Numbered from the stretch's first letter, positions 8,542 through 18,348 are shown. The stretch is DNA of 64,000 nt from Pseudomonas sp. R4-35-07 (GCF_003852235.1 NZ_CP027732.1:4154001-4218000); one strand, 5' to 3'. The notes: generated by a model not told the origin, from the letters alone. Made by a program: numbers and translations.

Positions 8542-8569
8542 TGTAGGCGCGAGCGTGCTCGCGCCTACA
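8542..8569. repeat. REP-like palindrome (GTAGGCGCGAGC type)
   Basis: TGTAGGCGCGAGC is followed by a 2-nt spacer and its exact complement. It lies between the convergent porin and anti-sigma genes and overlaps the anti-sigma 3' end. It may serve as a bidirectional terminator. Confidence 0.7.
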
Positions 8570-8798
8570 CGTCTTTACGTCGTTCGGCGGCGAGCCGTTC
8601 GGCCAGTGCGTCCGCATCTTTCACTGGCTCCTGCGGCATGATCCGCAACGTCGCCTGCATCAGGCGCATCTGGCGAATGAAACGCCGGCAGTTCGGGCAG
8701 AACATCAAGTGATGACGCACCAGCAGACGCTCACGAAAGGTCAATTGCCCATCGAGGTAGTCACTGGAACGTGCCACTTGTTCTTTACACGTCAACAT
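8565..8798 (-). CDS. Zinc-finger (zf-HC2) putative anti-sigma factor
   Basis: A 77-residue cytosolic protein with the zinc-binding anti-sigma motif HHLMFCPNC (His29/30, Cys34, Cys37) and an upstream Cys4. This pattern is seen in small soluble anti-ECF-sigma proteins. It has no transmembrane segment, so it is probably a soluble, perhaps redox-sensitive, antagonist of the sigma factor encoded just upstream. Its ATG lies inside the last codons of the sigma gene (7-nt overlap), implying translational coupling. Confidence 0.8.
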   Translation of the reverse strand: MLTCKEQVARSSDYLDGQLTFRERLLVRHHLMFCPNCRRFIRQMRLMQATLRIMPQEPVKDADALAERLAAERRKDV

Positions 8799-9406
8799 TC
8801 GCCCGTTTCCTCAAAATGCTCCACGGTTGCGAAGACTTTAAGCCGTGCTCGATGCAACAGCACGCGCACATTGGAGAGTGAGAGCGTCAGAAGATTACAG
8901 ATTTCTTCCAGCTCCAGGCCCTGGCGCTCGCGCAGCACCAGCACGCTGCCCTGCAACTCGGACAAGCTCAGAATCGTATGCTCCAGGCATTTACGCAATT
9001 CCTCCTCGGTCAGCAAGGCTTCCGGCGTGTCCTGGTGCCAGGCATAAGGGGCGACAGCCCAGTGGCCATCGTCCGGGGTGAAGCGGTCATCACCGATGGT
9101 GCCATGGGGGGAAGGCAGGTCGTCGAGTAGCACCTCGCGACGATTTTGCTTGTAGCGGCCCTTGGCGGCGTTCGCCGTGATGGTCAGCAGCCAGGTCTTC
9201 AGGCTGGAACGCCCTTCGAACCGGGCGAGGTTGCGGACCACCGACAACCAGGCATCCTGCACCACCTCGTCGGCATGCCGCTGCCCGACGATGGCATAGG
9301 CCACCGCCCGCATCGCACTCTGGTAAGTGGTGACCAGTTCCTTGTAGGCCCGCTGTTCGCCCTTGAGCAAGCGTTCAAGCAGGTGCGCGTCGTCCGCTGC
9401 GGCCAT
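8792..9406 (-). CDS. ECF-family RNA polymerase sigma factor
   Basis: A 204-residue group IV sigma factor. Region 2 covers about residues 20-90 (YQSAMRAVAYAIVGQRHADE, then DAWLSVVRNLARF and LKTWLLTITANAAKGR). Region 4 covers about 140-195, with LSLSELQGSVLVLRERQGLE and the HTH helix SLSNVRVLLHRARLK. An acidic/aromatic linker between them is longer than usual. GAGGTG precedes the ATG. It is the middle gene of a three-gene unit: ketoacyl-ACP synthase, sigma, anti-sigma. That points to control of a lipid-related or envelope response, but the regulon is unknown. Confidence 0.88.
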   Translation of the reverse strand: MAAADDAHLLERLLKGEQRAYKELVTTYQSAMRAVAYAIVGQRHADEVVQDAWLSVVRNLARFEGRSSLKTWLLTITANAAKGRYKQNRREVLLDDLPSPHGTIGDDRFTPDDGHWAVAPYAWHQDTPEALLTEEELRKCLEHTILSLSELQGSVLVLRERQGLELEEICNLLTLSLSNVRVLLHRARLKVFATVEHFEETGEC

Positions 9407-9430
9407 TCAACACCTCGATGTAAACGCGCG

Positions 9431-10552
9431 TCAGCGTTTGCGCAGGATCACACTGCCGATGGAATAGCCCGCACCGAACGAGCTGAGCACCGCCACGGAG
9501 CCCTTGGGCAAGTCGTCCTGATAGGTGTGAAACGCAATCACCGAACCCGCCGAGCTGGTATTGGCGTAAGTATCGAGGATCACCGGTGCTTCTTCCACCG
9601 AGGCCTCGCGGCCGAGCAGTTTTTTCACGATCAGGTGGTTCATGCTCAGGTTGGCCTGGTGCAGCCAGAAGCGCTTCACATCGTTGACGCCCAGCTGGTT
9701 TTCCGCCAGGTGCGTAGCGATCAGCTCGGCCACCATCGGGCACACATCGCGGAACACCTTGCGGCCTTCCTGCACGAACAATTTGTCCGGCGCGCCGATG
9801 CCCTCTTCCGCCGTGCGGTTGAGAAAGCCAAAGTTATTGCGGATGTTGTTGGAGAACTGGGTCAGCAGCTTGGTGCTCACCACATCGAACTGATGCTCGG
9901 ACGTCGCCAGGTCAGCCCGCTCGAGGATTACCGCCGTGGCGGCATCACCAAAGATGAAGTGGCTGTCACGATCACGGAAATTCAGGTGGCCGGTGCAGAC
10001 TTCCGGATTGACCATCAGGATCGCCCGGGCCTGGCCCAGCTGGATGCTGTTGGCGGCATTCTGGATACCAAACGTGGCCGACGAACACGCCACGTTCATA
10101 TCGAAACCGAAGCCCTGGATACCCAAGGCTTCCTGCACCTCGATGGCGATGGCCGGGTAGGCGCGCTGCAGGTTGGAACAGGCGACGATCACGCCGTCGA
10201 TATCAGCGGCGGTCTTACCTGCGCGCTGCAGGGCCTGTTCGGCGGCGCCGACGGCCATCTGGCAGAGCACCGACCATTCGTCGTTACTGCGCTCGGGCAG
10301 GCGTGGGGCCATGCGCTGAGGGTCGAGGATGCCGTCCTTGTCCATCACGAAACGGCTCTTGATGCCCGAGGCTTTTTCGATGAACGCCGCACTGGACTCA
10401 GTCAGCGCCTGCACGTCACCGCGCTCGATGGCAGCGGCGTTTTCGCGGTTGAACTGCTGCACATAGGCATTGAAAGACTGCACCAGCTCTTCGTTGGAGA
10501 TGCTGTTGGCCGGGGTGTACAGGCCAGTGCCGCTGATGACGACGTTATGCAC
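9431..10552 (-). CDS. Beta-ketoacyl-ACP synthase III (FabH-like)
   Basis: A 373-residue condensing enzyme with a full catalytic triad: Cys156 (NVACSSATF), His298 (WLHQAN) and Asn331 (YANTSSAG). Such enzymes condense acyl-CoA or acyl-ACP with malonyl-ACP. It is probably the equivalent of P. aeruginosa PA3286, which I recall as a shunt enzyme using octanoyl-CoA; that assignment is from memory. The start is GTG at 10552 with GAGGA 7 nt upstream, rather than the longer frame reaching 10636. It is the first gene of the unit with the ECF sigma and anti-sigma (24-nt gap). Confidence 0.88.
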   Translation of the reverse strand: MHNVVISGTGLYTPANSISNEELVQSFNAYVQQFNRENAAAIERGDVQALTESSAAFIEKASGIKSRFVMDKDGILDPQRMAPRLPERSNDEWSVLCQMAVGAAEQALQRAGKTAADIDGVIVACSNLQRAYPAIAIEVQEALGIQGFGFDMNVACSSATFGIQNAANSIQLGQARAILMVNPEVCTGHLNFRDRDSHFIFGDAATAVILERADLATSEHQFDVVSTKLLTQFSNNIRNNFGFLNRTAEEGIGAPDKLFVQEGRKVFRDVCPMVAELIATHLAENQLGVNDVKRFWLHQANLSMNHLIVKKLLGREASVEEAPVILDTYANTSSAGSVIAFHTYQDDLPKGSVAVLSSFGAGYSIGSVILRKR

Positions 10553-10724
10553 GGTCGTTCCTCTAAATCTGTCAGGCAGAAGATATTGGTACCGTCGTAC
10601 CAAACTGTGAGTCGTTCGATTCCGTCCAGCGGGCATCGAACTGGCAACGCTTTATTCATCTTGTAACCGCGAAGTTTGCCACAACGCCGGTGATTTGGCG
10701 CCATATGCCAGACAAACATCTCAT

Positions 10725-10812
10725 TGTGGGAGGGGGCTTGCCCCCGATGCCGGTGTGTCAGAGCCAGACTCTGCAACTGATACACAGCCATCGGGGGCAA
10801 GCCCCCTCCCGC
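10725..10812. repeat. REPIN (GGGGGCTTGCCCCC type)
   Basis: Inverted REP cores GTGGGAGGGGGCTTGCCCCC and its complement flank about 45 nt of spacer containing a smaller GTGTGTCAG/CTGATACAC dyad. It occupies most of the gap between the hrpA stop and the synthase operon promoter (10553-10849). I see no gene in the rest of that gap. Confidence 0.9.
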
Positions 10813-10849
10813 CATTTGACCCTGTTCAATTCAGGAAACCGGGAATGCT

Positions 10850-13800
10850 TCAGGGCTCTACCTGGCTCCATTGTTTGCTCAAGCGCTTATCGGAAATCGG
10901 CACCTTGGTTCCCAGTTGCTGGGCAAACAACGACACCCGGTATTCTTCCAGCCACCAGCGATAGAGCTCCAGCTGCGGATCACGCTTGCCTTCCTTGGCG
11001 TGTTTATTCAGGCGATTCTGGTACTGCGCCCACAAGCCACTCAACTCGGCGCTCCACACACGATCCTTCTGCACCTGGCTCGGCAGTTTTTCCAGGCGCA
11101 GCTCGATAGCCTTGAGGAAACGCGGCAACTCCTTGAACCATTGGGCCGGGATCTCGCGCACAAACCCTGGGTACACCAAGTTGCTCAACTGCTGCTTGAT
11201 ATCGTTCAAGGCCACCGCCTGGGCGAGGTCGATCTTGCCTTTGAAGCGTTTTTGCAGGCCGTGCCAGAGTTTCAGTACTTCCAGGGTCAGACGCGCCAGA
11301 CGCTCAGCCTGTTCGGTCCAACCGCCACGTTTGCGCTCGGCCAACGCGGCCAGCCCAGCGCCATCGCGCGGCAACGCGGCTTCGCCTTCCAATACGCAGG
11401 TATCGAGGCTGGCCAGCAGGATATCTTCCACCAGCGCCTCGACACGCCCCAGTTCGCGGTACAGCAGGCCCAACTCGGTCAGGCCCGGCAATTTGCCGCG
11501 CAGGAATTTCGCCGGTTCCGCCAGTTGCTGCATCAACAGGCGCTGCAAGGCACGCCGATGCTGGAACTCGGCCTCGGCGGCCGTGGAGAAACGCCCTTCC
11601 TTGACCGTGCCGTTTTCTTCCACCAGCGCGGGGTACACCGTCATCGACAGGCCGGCGATGTTTTGCTGGGTTTTTTCGGCCACCGGTGCAAACACCTTGG
11701 CGTGCACCGGCTGCTGGCTTTTCGCGGTTTGCGGCACCGCCAGGGCGGCCTGGCTGGCTTGGGCGAAACGCGCGGTCAGCTGTGCCAGGTCACGGCCTTC
11801 GCCGAGGAATTTGCCCTCGCCATCAACCACTTCCAGGTTCATCTTCAAATGGTTTTCCACCTGCTGCGCGGCCTCCGCCCAGGCTTCATCGCTGACCCGC
11901 GCACCGGTCATGCGCAACAGTTCGCGACCCAATGCCTGGGGCAGCGAACCCTGGCCAAACTCGATGCGCTGCAGCGCCGCCTTGACGAAATCCGGCACCG
12001 GCACGAAGTTTTTGCGCAGCGCCTTGGGCAGGTTACGCACCAGGGCGATGCACTTGGCTTCGATGACTCCCGGCACCAGCCATTCCAGGCGCTCGGCGGG
12101 CAACGCCGGCAACAGCGGCGCCGGCACGCGCAGGGTTACGCCATCGCGCGGGTGGTTGGGTTCGAAGTGGTAACTCAAGGCCAGCGCCAGGTCGCCCAGG
12201 TGCAAGGTGTCCGGGTAATGCGCGGCGGTGACTTCACTGGCTTCGCGGGCCAGCACGTCTTCTTCGCGCATGATCAGCAGTTGCGGGTCTTTCTGGCTGT
12301 TGACCTTGTACCAGCTGTCGAAGGTGGCGGTCTGGTGGATCTCTGCCGGCAAACGCGCATCGTAGAAGGCGTAGAGGGTTTCCTCGTCGGCCAGGATGTC
12401 GCGACGGCGCGCCTTGGCTTCCAGTTCGTCGAGCTGCTCCAGCAGTTGCTGGTTGGCCGTGAGGCACTTGGCTCGGGACTGGATCTCTCCACGCACCAGG
12501 CCTTCGCGAATGAACAGCTCGCGGGACACCACCGGGTCGATCGGCCCGTAATGCACCGGCCGGCGTCCAACCACGATCAGCCCGAACAGCGTGATCTGTT
12601 CAAACGCCACCACCTGGCCGCGCTTTTTCTCCCAATGGGGTTCGAAGTGGTTTTTCTTGATCAGGTGCCCGGCCAGCGGTTCGATCCAGTCGGCGTCGAT
12701 CTTGGCCACCATGCGCGCATACAGCTTGGTGGTTTCCACCAATTCAGCGGTCATCAGCCATTGCGGGCGCTTCTTGCCAATGCCCGAAGAAGGATGAATC
12801 CAGAAACGCCGCTGCCGGGCACCGAGGTAGTCGCCGTCCTCGGTCTTCTGGCCGATCTGGCTGAGCAAGCCGGACAGCACCGCCTTGTGCAATTTCGGGA
12901 AGTCGGCCGGTTCCTTGTTGATCGTCAGCTGCATGTCGCGACAGATCAGGCTCAACTGGCGATGGGAATCGCGCCACTCGCGCAGGCGCAGGTAGTTGAG
13001 GAAGTTTTTGCGACACCAATTACGCAGCGGGCTGGCGGTCAGTGCCTGGCGCTGTTCTTCAAAGCCGCGCCACAGGTTGACCAGACCGGCGAAGTCCGAA
13101 TCCGGGTCTTTCCACTGCGCATGGGCCTGGTCGGCGGCCTGCTGGCGTTCCGGCGGGCGCTCGCGCGGGTCCTGGATCGACATGGCGCTGGCCACGATCA
13201 GCACTTCCTGCAGGCTGCCGAGCTTGGCGGCTTCGAGCAGCATGCGGCCCATGCGCGGGTCCACGGGCAAGCGCGCCAGTTGGCGGCCGAGCGGCGTGAG
13301 CTGGCTGTTACGGTCCACCGCCGACAGCTCTTGCAGCAGGTTGAAACCGTCGCTGATGGCCTTGCCATCCGGCGGTTCGATAAACGGGAAGTCGGTGATT
13401 TCACCCAGGCGCAGGTGCAGCATCTGCAGGATCACGGCGGCGAGGTTGGTGCGCAGGATCTCAGGGTCGGTAAATTCCGGGCGCCCGATAAAGTCCTCTT
13501 CGCTGTACAAGCGAATGCAGATGCCCGGCTCGACCCGGCCGCAACGGCCTTTGCGCTGGTTGGCGCTGGCCTGGGAAATCGCCTCGATCGGCAGGCGTTG
13601 CACCTTGGCGCGGTAGCTGTAGCGGCTGATGCGTGCGGTGCCGCTGTCGATCACATAACGAATGCCCGGCACGGTCAGCGAGGTTTCCGCGACGTTGGTC
13701 GCCAGTACCACGCGCCGGCCTGGGTGTGATTGGAAAATGCGCTGTTGCTCGGCGGGTGACAGGCGCGCATACAGCGGCAGGATTTCAGTGTGCTTGAGCT

Positions 13801-14761
13801 GCGCCTTGCGCAGCATCTCGGCGGCGTCGCGAATTTCGCGTTCGCCGGGCAGGAACACCAGCACATCACCGGGGCTGCGGCGTTCGCTGCGCTCGTAGGC
13901 GGCGATTTCGTCGAGGGTGGCGAGGATTGCCTGGTCGACGGTCAAGTCATCCTCGACACGGTTGCCCTCCTCGTCCTGCTCCAGGGTCAGCGGGCGGTAC
14001 CAGGTGTCCACCGGGAAGGTACGGCCTGACACCTCCACGATGGGCGCATCGTCGAAATGCTTGGAGAAACGCTCCAGGTCGATAGTTGCCGAAGTAATGA
14101 TGACTTTCAGGTCCGGGCGACGCGGCAGCAGGGTCTTGAGGTAACCCAGCAGGAAGTCGATGTTCAGGCTGCGCTCATGGGCTTCGTCGACGATGATCGT
14201 GTCGTAGCGCTCCAGGTAGCGGTCGTTCTGGGTTTCCGCCAGTAGAATACCGTCGGTCATCAGTTTGATCAGCGTATTGGAGTCGCTCTGGTCCTCGAAG
14301 CGCACCTGATAGCCGACCAACGCGCCGAGCGGCGTGGCCAGCTCTTCGGCAACCCGGCTGGCAACGCTGCGCGCAGCAATCCGGCGCGGCTGGGTGTGGC
14401 CGATCAGGCCGAACTGGCCGCGGCCGATCTCCAGGCAAATCTTCGGCAACTGGGTAGTTTTACCCGAACCGGTCTCACCGGCGATGATCAGCACCTGGTG
14501 CTTGTTCAGCGCGGCCTTGATTTCATCTCGCTTGGCGGCAATCGGCAGGCTGTCGTCGTAACGAATCACCGGCAGGCTGTCCCGCCGCGCCGTGACCTGG
14601 GCGCAGGACGCCTGCATACGCGATACCCACTGCGCCAGCTTCTGCTCATCGGGCTTCTTGCGCAGCTCAAGCAACTGGCGCCGCAAGCGGTTGCGGTCGG
14701 CAAGCATGGCGTGATCGAGGGTTTTAAGCAGTTGGTCGATGGTGGGCGCTTGGTCGGTCAT
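10850..14761 (-). CDS. hrpA: ATP-dependent RNA helicase HrpA (DEAH/RHA family)
   Basis: A 1303-residue cytosolic helicase. HrpA in E. coli acts on mRNA and on stalled ribosomes. Visible motifs in order: Walker A GETGSGKTTQLPK (about residue 92), VDEAHERS (motif II), TSATID (motif III), TNVAETSLTVPGIRYVID and QRKGRCGRV (motifs V and VI). The helicase-associated and OB-fold regions and the long DUF3418-type C-terminal half follow. Length matches HrpA. The very long open frame on the opposite strand (10871-13729) is a GC-bias shadow. No strong ribosome-binding site is visible before the ATG. Confidence 0.96.
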   Translation of the reverse strand: MTDQAPTIDQLLKTLDHAMLADRNRLRRQLLELRKKPDEQKLAQWVSRMQASCAQVTARRDSLPVIRYDDSLPIAAKRDEIKAALNKHQVLIIAGETGSGKTTQLPKICLEIGRGQFGLIGHTQPRRIAARSVASRVAEELATPLGALVGYQVRFEDQSDSNTLIKLMTDGILLAETQNDRYLERYDTIIVDEAHERSLNIDFLLGYLKTLLPRRPDLKVIITSATIDLERFSKHFDDAPIVEVSGRTFPVDTWYRPLTLEQDEEGNRVEDDLTVDQAILATLDEIAAYERSERRSPGDVLVFLPGEREIRDAAEMLRKAQLKHTEILPLYARLSPAEQQRIFQSHPGRRVVLATNVAETSLTVPGIRYVIDSGTARISRYSYRAKVQRLPIEAISQASANQRKGRCGRVEPGICIRLYSEEDFIGRPEFTDPEILRTNLAAVILQMLHLRLGEITDFPFIEPPDGKAISDGFNLLQELSAVDRNSQLTPLGRQLARLPVDPRMGRMLLEAAKLGSLQEVLIVASAMSIQDPRERPPERQQAADQAHAQWKDPDSDFAGLVNLWRGFEEQRQALTASPLRNWCRKNFLNYLRLREWRDSHRQLSLICRDMQLTINKEPADFPKLHKAVLSGLLSQIGQKTEDGDYLGARQRRFWIHPSSGIGKKRPQWLMTAELVETTKLYARMVAKIDADWIEPLAGHLIKKNHFEPHWEKKRGQVVAFEQITLFGLIVVGRRPVHYGPIDPVVSRELFIREGLVRGEIQSRAKCLTANQQLLEQLDELEAKARRRDILADEETLYAFYDARLPAEIHQTATFDSWYKVNSQKDPQLLIMREEDVLAREASEVTAAHYPDTLHLGDLALALSYHFEPNHPRDGVTLRVPAPLLPALPAERLEWLVPGVIEAKCIALVRNLPKALRKNFVPVPDFVKAALQRIEFGQGSLPQALGRELLRMTGARVSDEAWAEAAQQVENHLKMNLEVVDGEGKFLGEGRDLAQLTARFAQASQAALAVPQTAKSQQPVHAKVFAPVAEKTQQNIAGLSMTVYPALVEENGTVKEGRFSTAAEAEFQHRRALQRLLMQQLAEPAKFLRGKLPGLTELGLLYRELGRVEALVEDILLASLDTCVLEGEAALPRDGAGLAALAERKRGGWTEQAERLARLTLEVLKLWHGLQKRFKGKIDLAQAVALNDIKQQLSNLVYPGFVREIPAQWFKELPRFLKAIELRLEKLPSQVQKDRVWSAELSGLWAQYQNRLNKHAKEGKRDPQLELYRWWLEEYRVSLFAQQLGTKVPISDKRLSKQWSQVEP

Positions 14762-15092
14762 CAGGTACGCAAAGGTCTTTTAATGAGGCAGGTAAGCCTG
14801 CGGTGACATGATCGTAGACGGCAATTGTCGCAGATTTCTGTCCTTGTAAACGAGCCAAGCCCTTTCATCACGGCAACACGGCCGCTTCATACGCGTGAGC
14901 CGGCTATTTTTAGCTCGACGGGGTCGTGCCACCTACTCTCTCATTCGACTTTTCACGCAGGGCTATCAGAACGCGCATCTGGCCTGGTGACGATCCGGCG
15001 CGATTTACTGCGGCACGCGACCCCACCCGCACACCCACCCCACGCGGCTCGCCAAGGAAAAACCTCATGCCCACCGTACCGGAGAAACCATT
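14762..15092. other. Intergenic region between hrpA and the coiled-coil gene
   Basis: A 331-nt divergent promoter region holding the 5' ends of both genes. It has no tRNA, terminator or REP. A 42-codon frame with its own AAGGAA (ATG at 15067, ending about 15195) overlaps the start of the coiled-coil gene in another frame and might be a leader peptide, but this is weak. Confidence 0.5.
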
Positions 15093-16331
15093 ATGTTCGG
15101 ATCAAAACCATTGCCCGCCTACCAACCCGGCGCCACCTTGGGCAGGCTGTTCCAGCAAACCCACGCCATCCATGAAGCGGTGGTTGAAAGCCTGATAGGG
15201 CAAGGCCACCGGCACATGCTCGACAAATGCCGGCACCTTGAACACGCATTGTTTGGCCCAATCAATCGAATGCCCGACCGTGCCGCGCAGGAAAAAGGCC
15301 ATCAGCTTCAGGCCTGGATGCACAGTTCAAGGATTGATGAAGCGCTTGCAGCCTTAGACCAGGAAAGCCACAAACACTTCGCCGTGCAACCGGATGACAA
15401 AACAAGCCTGCACGCCCTCCAGCAGCGCTACGAGCAACTGACCGCTCGCGTGGAGCGCCGCGATGCCCTGCTGGGTCGACGCGCAGCGTGGGCCGCCGCC
15501 ATTGCGCCACCGTCCTGCGAGCTGGACCCGATAACGGTTGCCGTGCTGCCGCCTGCACGCCTGAGCAACCAGCTGAGTGGGCACACTCTGGAACAGGCGG
15601 TCAAACATATCAACGCTCTGGAGAAAGAGATTGCCGTGCTGGACAACCACATCAGGCAAGAGCCGCAGCCTCTGTCTCACGCCGAGGAAGACATCTTTCT
15701 CAGGCAACGCAACGCCATGACCGAGTCTCGCAATGCATGGGCAACGGGCCGTTTGAAAGGCAGCAGCCAATTCAAGTCCTCCCTTGGCTTGGTCCCGGAG
15801 CGTAAACGCCTGGAGCAGAGTCTGGAGCGGCACAAGCAACTGGCACCGGTGGAACTGACACTCCACCGACTGGAACGCACAGTCGAGACCGTGCAGCGCA
15901 ACGGCCTGGGGGAGAAACTCTCGGCCCAGGCGGTCGATGCCGCACGGGACGTCTTGGTGAATTTGCGCGACGCCTGGCGCAACGGCAACCTTGATGGCAG
16001 CTCGATCGAGGGCATGAACCCTGCGCTGCTGCTGACCCCGCCAAACAACCGCCGAATCAAACTGGAATTGGCCGTCATCGAAAAGGCTTTTGTACAACTG
16101 AACGCAGTGCCCCGTACGGAACAAGCTGGCATTGCCGAGGAACGTGCGCAGTTCAAGGCAGTGATTGATTCCGCAAACAACATGCACGTCAAACACGCGG
16201 CGATCAGTCAACTTAAAGATCGCAATAAACAGCGAGCGCTGGTCGCTGAACTGAACACCGATTTGCGCACTATCTACACCGATCTGACAAACACGCTGGC
16301 CCTTCATCGCTTGACCGCTACGCAACCGTAA
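15093..16331 (+). CDS. Orphan helical/coiled-coil protein of unknown function
   Basis: A 412-residue protein I do not recognise. It has no signal peptide and no transmembrane helix. The sequence is almost entirely helical with heptad-like Leu/Glu/Lys/Gln patterns (for example 105-125, 195-215, 255-300, 330-400), and two repeat-like segments, RNAWATGRLKGSS (about 210) and RDAWRNGNLDGSS (about 297), suggest an internal duplication. A Pro-rich loop near 135-160 separates the N-terminal ~130 residues. CGGAGA lies 8 nt before the ATG. It is monocistronic, flanked by hrpA (divergent) and aceK (convergent), and looks like an accessory insertion. A secreted effector or phage-related protein is possible but unsupported. 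Confidence 0.75.
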   Translation: MFGSKPLPAYQPGATLGRLFQQTHAIHEAVVESLIGQGHRHMLDKCRHLEHALFGPINRMPDRAAQEKGHQLQAWMHSSRIDEALAALDQESHKHFAVQPDDKTSLHALQQRYEQLTARVERRDALLGRRAAWAAAIAPPSCELDPITVAVLPPARLSNQLSGHTLEQAVKHINALEKEIAVLDNHIRQEPQPLSHAEEDIFLRQRNAMTESRNAWATGRLKGSSQFKSSLGLVPERKRLEQSLERHKQLAPVELTLHRLERTVETVQRNGLGEKLSAQAVDAARDVLVNLRDAWRNGNLDGSSIEGMNPALLLTPPNNRRIKLELAVIEKAFVQLNAVPRTEQAGIAEERAQFKAVIDSANNMHVKHAAISQLKDRNKQRALVAELNTDLRTIYTDLTNTLALHRLTATQP

Positions 16332-16403
16332 CGCATAGCGATTTAAACAACCGTACACCAGCTTCAACCCAGCCCGGCCAAAAGAGCTCGACCACGCGCG
16401 TCA

Positions 16404-16451
16404 AAAACAGGCGCCCAGTGGCTGATTGCACATCGCAGTCGGCCACTGGGC
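16404..16451 (-). terminator. Intrinsic terminator downstream of aceK
   Basis: A perfect 10-bp stem (GCCCAGTGGC/GCCACTGGGC, arms 16413-16422 and 16442-16451) is followed on the minus strand by GCCTGTTTTTG. It lies 14 nt beyond the aceK stop and may also stop readthrough from the convergent coiled-coil gene. Confidence 0.8.
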
Positions 16452-16464
16452 CACGCTTAACTCT

Positions 16465-18195
16465 TCAACTCGCCAGCCCCTCTTCATCACGCGGGTCCTT
16501 GCGCCGATACGGAAACACGTCAATCACCTTCCCCGCGCGAATGGCCTCCTGCAGCCCTTTCCAATAGTCCGCGTTATACAGCTCACCATGCAGCTCATCG
16601 AACAGCTTGCGCTGGCCGGCGTCGGCGAACAGAAAAGGCGGGAATTCCTCAGGAAACACATCCAGCGGACCAATGGAGTACCACGGTTCGGAGGCCATTT
16701 CATCCTCTGGGGTACGCGGCGCGGGAATGTGGCGGAAGTGGGCCTCGGTGAGAAAGCAGATTTCATCGTAGTCATAAAACACCACCCGGCCGTGACGGGT
16801 GACGCCGAAGTTCTTGAGCAGCATGTCACCGGGAAAGATATTCGCCGCCGCCAATTGCTTGATCGCCAGCCCGTAGTCTTCCAGGGCTTCACGTACCTGG
16901 GCGGGGTTGGCGTTTTCCAGGTAGAGGTTGAGCGGGGTCATGCGCCGTTCGGTCCAGCAGTGGCGGATCAGCACGGTGTCACCTTCCACTTCGACAGTGT
17001 CGGCGGCCACTTCCAACAACTCGGCAAGGCAGTCGGGCTCGAACTTGCTCAAGGGGAAGCGAAAGTCGGCGAACTCCTGGGTATCGGCCATGCGCCCCAC
17101 GCGGTCGACACTTTTGACCAGGCGGTACTTCTCGATCACCGTGGCGCGGTTGACGTTTTTCGACGGTGAGAAACGGTCCTTGATGATCTTGAACACGGTG
17201 TTGAAGCCCGGCAGGGTAAAAACGCTCATGACCATGCCACGCACGCCCGGCGCCATGATGAACTGGTCATCGGTGGTGGCCAGGTGATTGATCAGTGCGC
17301 GGTAGAACTCCGACTTGCCGTGTTTATAGAAGCCAATGGACGTGTACAGCTCGGCGATGTGCTTGCCGGGCAGGATGCGCTTGAGAAAGTCGATGAACTC
17401 GGCAGGCACGGGCACGTCGACCATGAAATAGGAGCGCGTAAAGGAAAAAATGATCGACACCTCAGCTTCGTCGGTGATCAACGCATCGATCTGAATACCC
17501 CGCCCTTCGCGGTGCAACAATGGGATCACCAACGGCCATTGTTCGTCGCGGGTGTAGATACGCCCCACCAGGTAGGCGCCTTTATTGCGGTAGAGCACCG
17601 AGGAAAACAGCTCGACGTTCAGGTCCGGGTCTTTGCACACCCAGTCCGGCAGGTTTTCGCGCAGTTGGGCTTCCAGGCGTTGCAGGTCGGCGGGCAAGTC
17701 GGCGTAGGGCTCACTGAAGCTGTAGTCCGCGAAAATCTGCGCAAGCATCTGCGCCATGTTGCCTGCAGGCGTGTAGATGCGGGTCTGCGCCGCCCGCGCC
17801 AGACGCTGGCTGGGGCGCGTGGTGTGGATAAACATGCAGCCGTCGCTGATCAGGTCATGGCTGAACAGGCTGCAGAAGACCGAGTTGTACCAAGTTTCGG
17901 ACAGCTCATCGTCAAAGCGCAGGTCGATCAGGCCGATGTAGGCGCTTTTCACCTGGGGCCACAGCTCGATGTCCTGCAACACGCCCGCCTCGAAAGCAGC
18001 CCGCAGACGCGCCGTGACCTCACCCACTTTCTCTTCATACAGACTGATGCGCGCCGCCGAAGCGGCTTGCCCTTGCTGCCATTGGGCCTTTTCGAAACGC
18101 TCGCGAGCGCCATCGGTGATCTGGCGAAAGTGCTCACGATAGTCGTCGAAACCGTCGAGGATCATCCGGGCGATAGCAAGGGCGGACTGCGGCAT
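16465..18195 (-). CDS. aceK: Isocitrate dehydrogenase kinase/phosphatase
   Basis: A bifunctional cytosolic enzyme that phosphorylates and reactivates isocitrate dehydrogenase, setting the split between TCA cycle and glyoxylate shunt. The 576-residue length matches AceK. Recognisable segments include [20 protein letters not shown] in the regulatory half, [18 protein letters not shown] (the ATP-loop region, about residues 318-335), and the kinase-like catalytic segment [20 protein letters not shown]. Unlike in enterobacteria it is not in an aceBAK operon here; both neighbours point towards it or away from it. Confidence 0.96.
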   Translation of the reverse strand: MPQSALAIARMILDGFDDYREHFRQITDGARERFEKAQWQQGQAASAARISLYEEKVGEVTARLRAAFEAGVLQDIELWPQVKSAYIGLIDLRFDDELSETWYNSVFCSLFSHDLISDGCMFIHTTRPSQRLARAAQTRIYTPAGNMAQMLAQIFADYSFSEPYADLPADLQRLEAQLRENLPDWVCKDPDLNVELFSSVLYRNKGAYLVGRIYTRDEQWPLVIPLLHREGRGIQIDALITDEAEVSIIFSFTRSYFMVDVPVPAEFIDFLKRILPGKHIAELYTSIGFYKHGKSEFYRALINHLATTDDQFIMAPGVRGMVMSVFTLPGFNTVFKIIKDRFSPSKNVNRATVIEKYRLVKSVDRVGRMADTQEFADFRFPLSKFEPDCLAELLEVAADTVEVEGDTVLIRHCWTERRMTPLNLYLENANPAQVREALEDYGLAIKQLAAANIFPGDMLLKNFGVTRHGRVVFYDYDEICFLTEAHFRHIPAPRTPEDEMASEPWYSIGPLDVFPEEFPPFLFADAGQRKLFDELHGELYNADYWKGLQEAIRAGKVIDVFPYRRKDPRDEEGLAS

Positions 18196-18348
18196 GCGGA
18201 AAACCTCGAACGGGTATCGGGAAGCCCTGAGCTTAGCCAGTGAACCCCGGCAGGAGAAGGAGGATTTTTCATCGGCCGCCGTACTTAGCGATTGTGTCGA
18301 CCGGAACGCTGGGCAACACTCCCCGGCCTGATCGTGTAGGAGTTTTCC

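Noticed and set aside
9146..10666. 506-codon open frame opposite the ketoacyl synthase and sigma genes
   Set aside because: Covers two clearly coding genes in antisense; no recognisable domain.
10871..13729. 952-codon open frame on the strand opposite hrpA
   Set aside because: hrpA has all helicase motifs in its own frame; the antisense frame is open only because of GC3 bias and shows no domain.
14929..14935. CCACCTA resembling the 3' half of a type III secretion hrp box upstream of the coiled-coil gene
   Set aside because: No GGAACC lies 15-16 nt upstream, so the box is incomplete.
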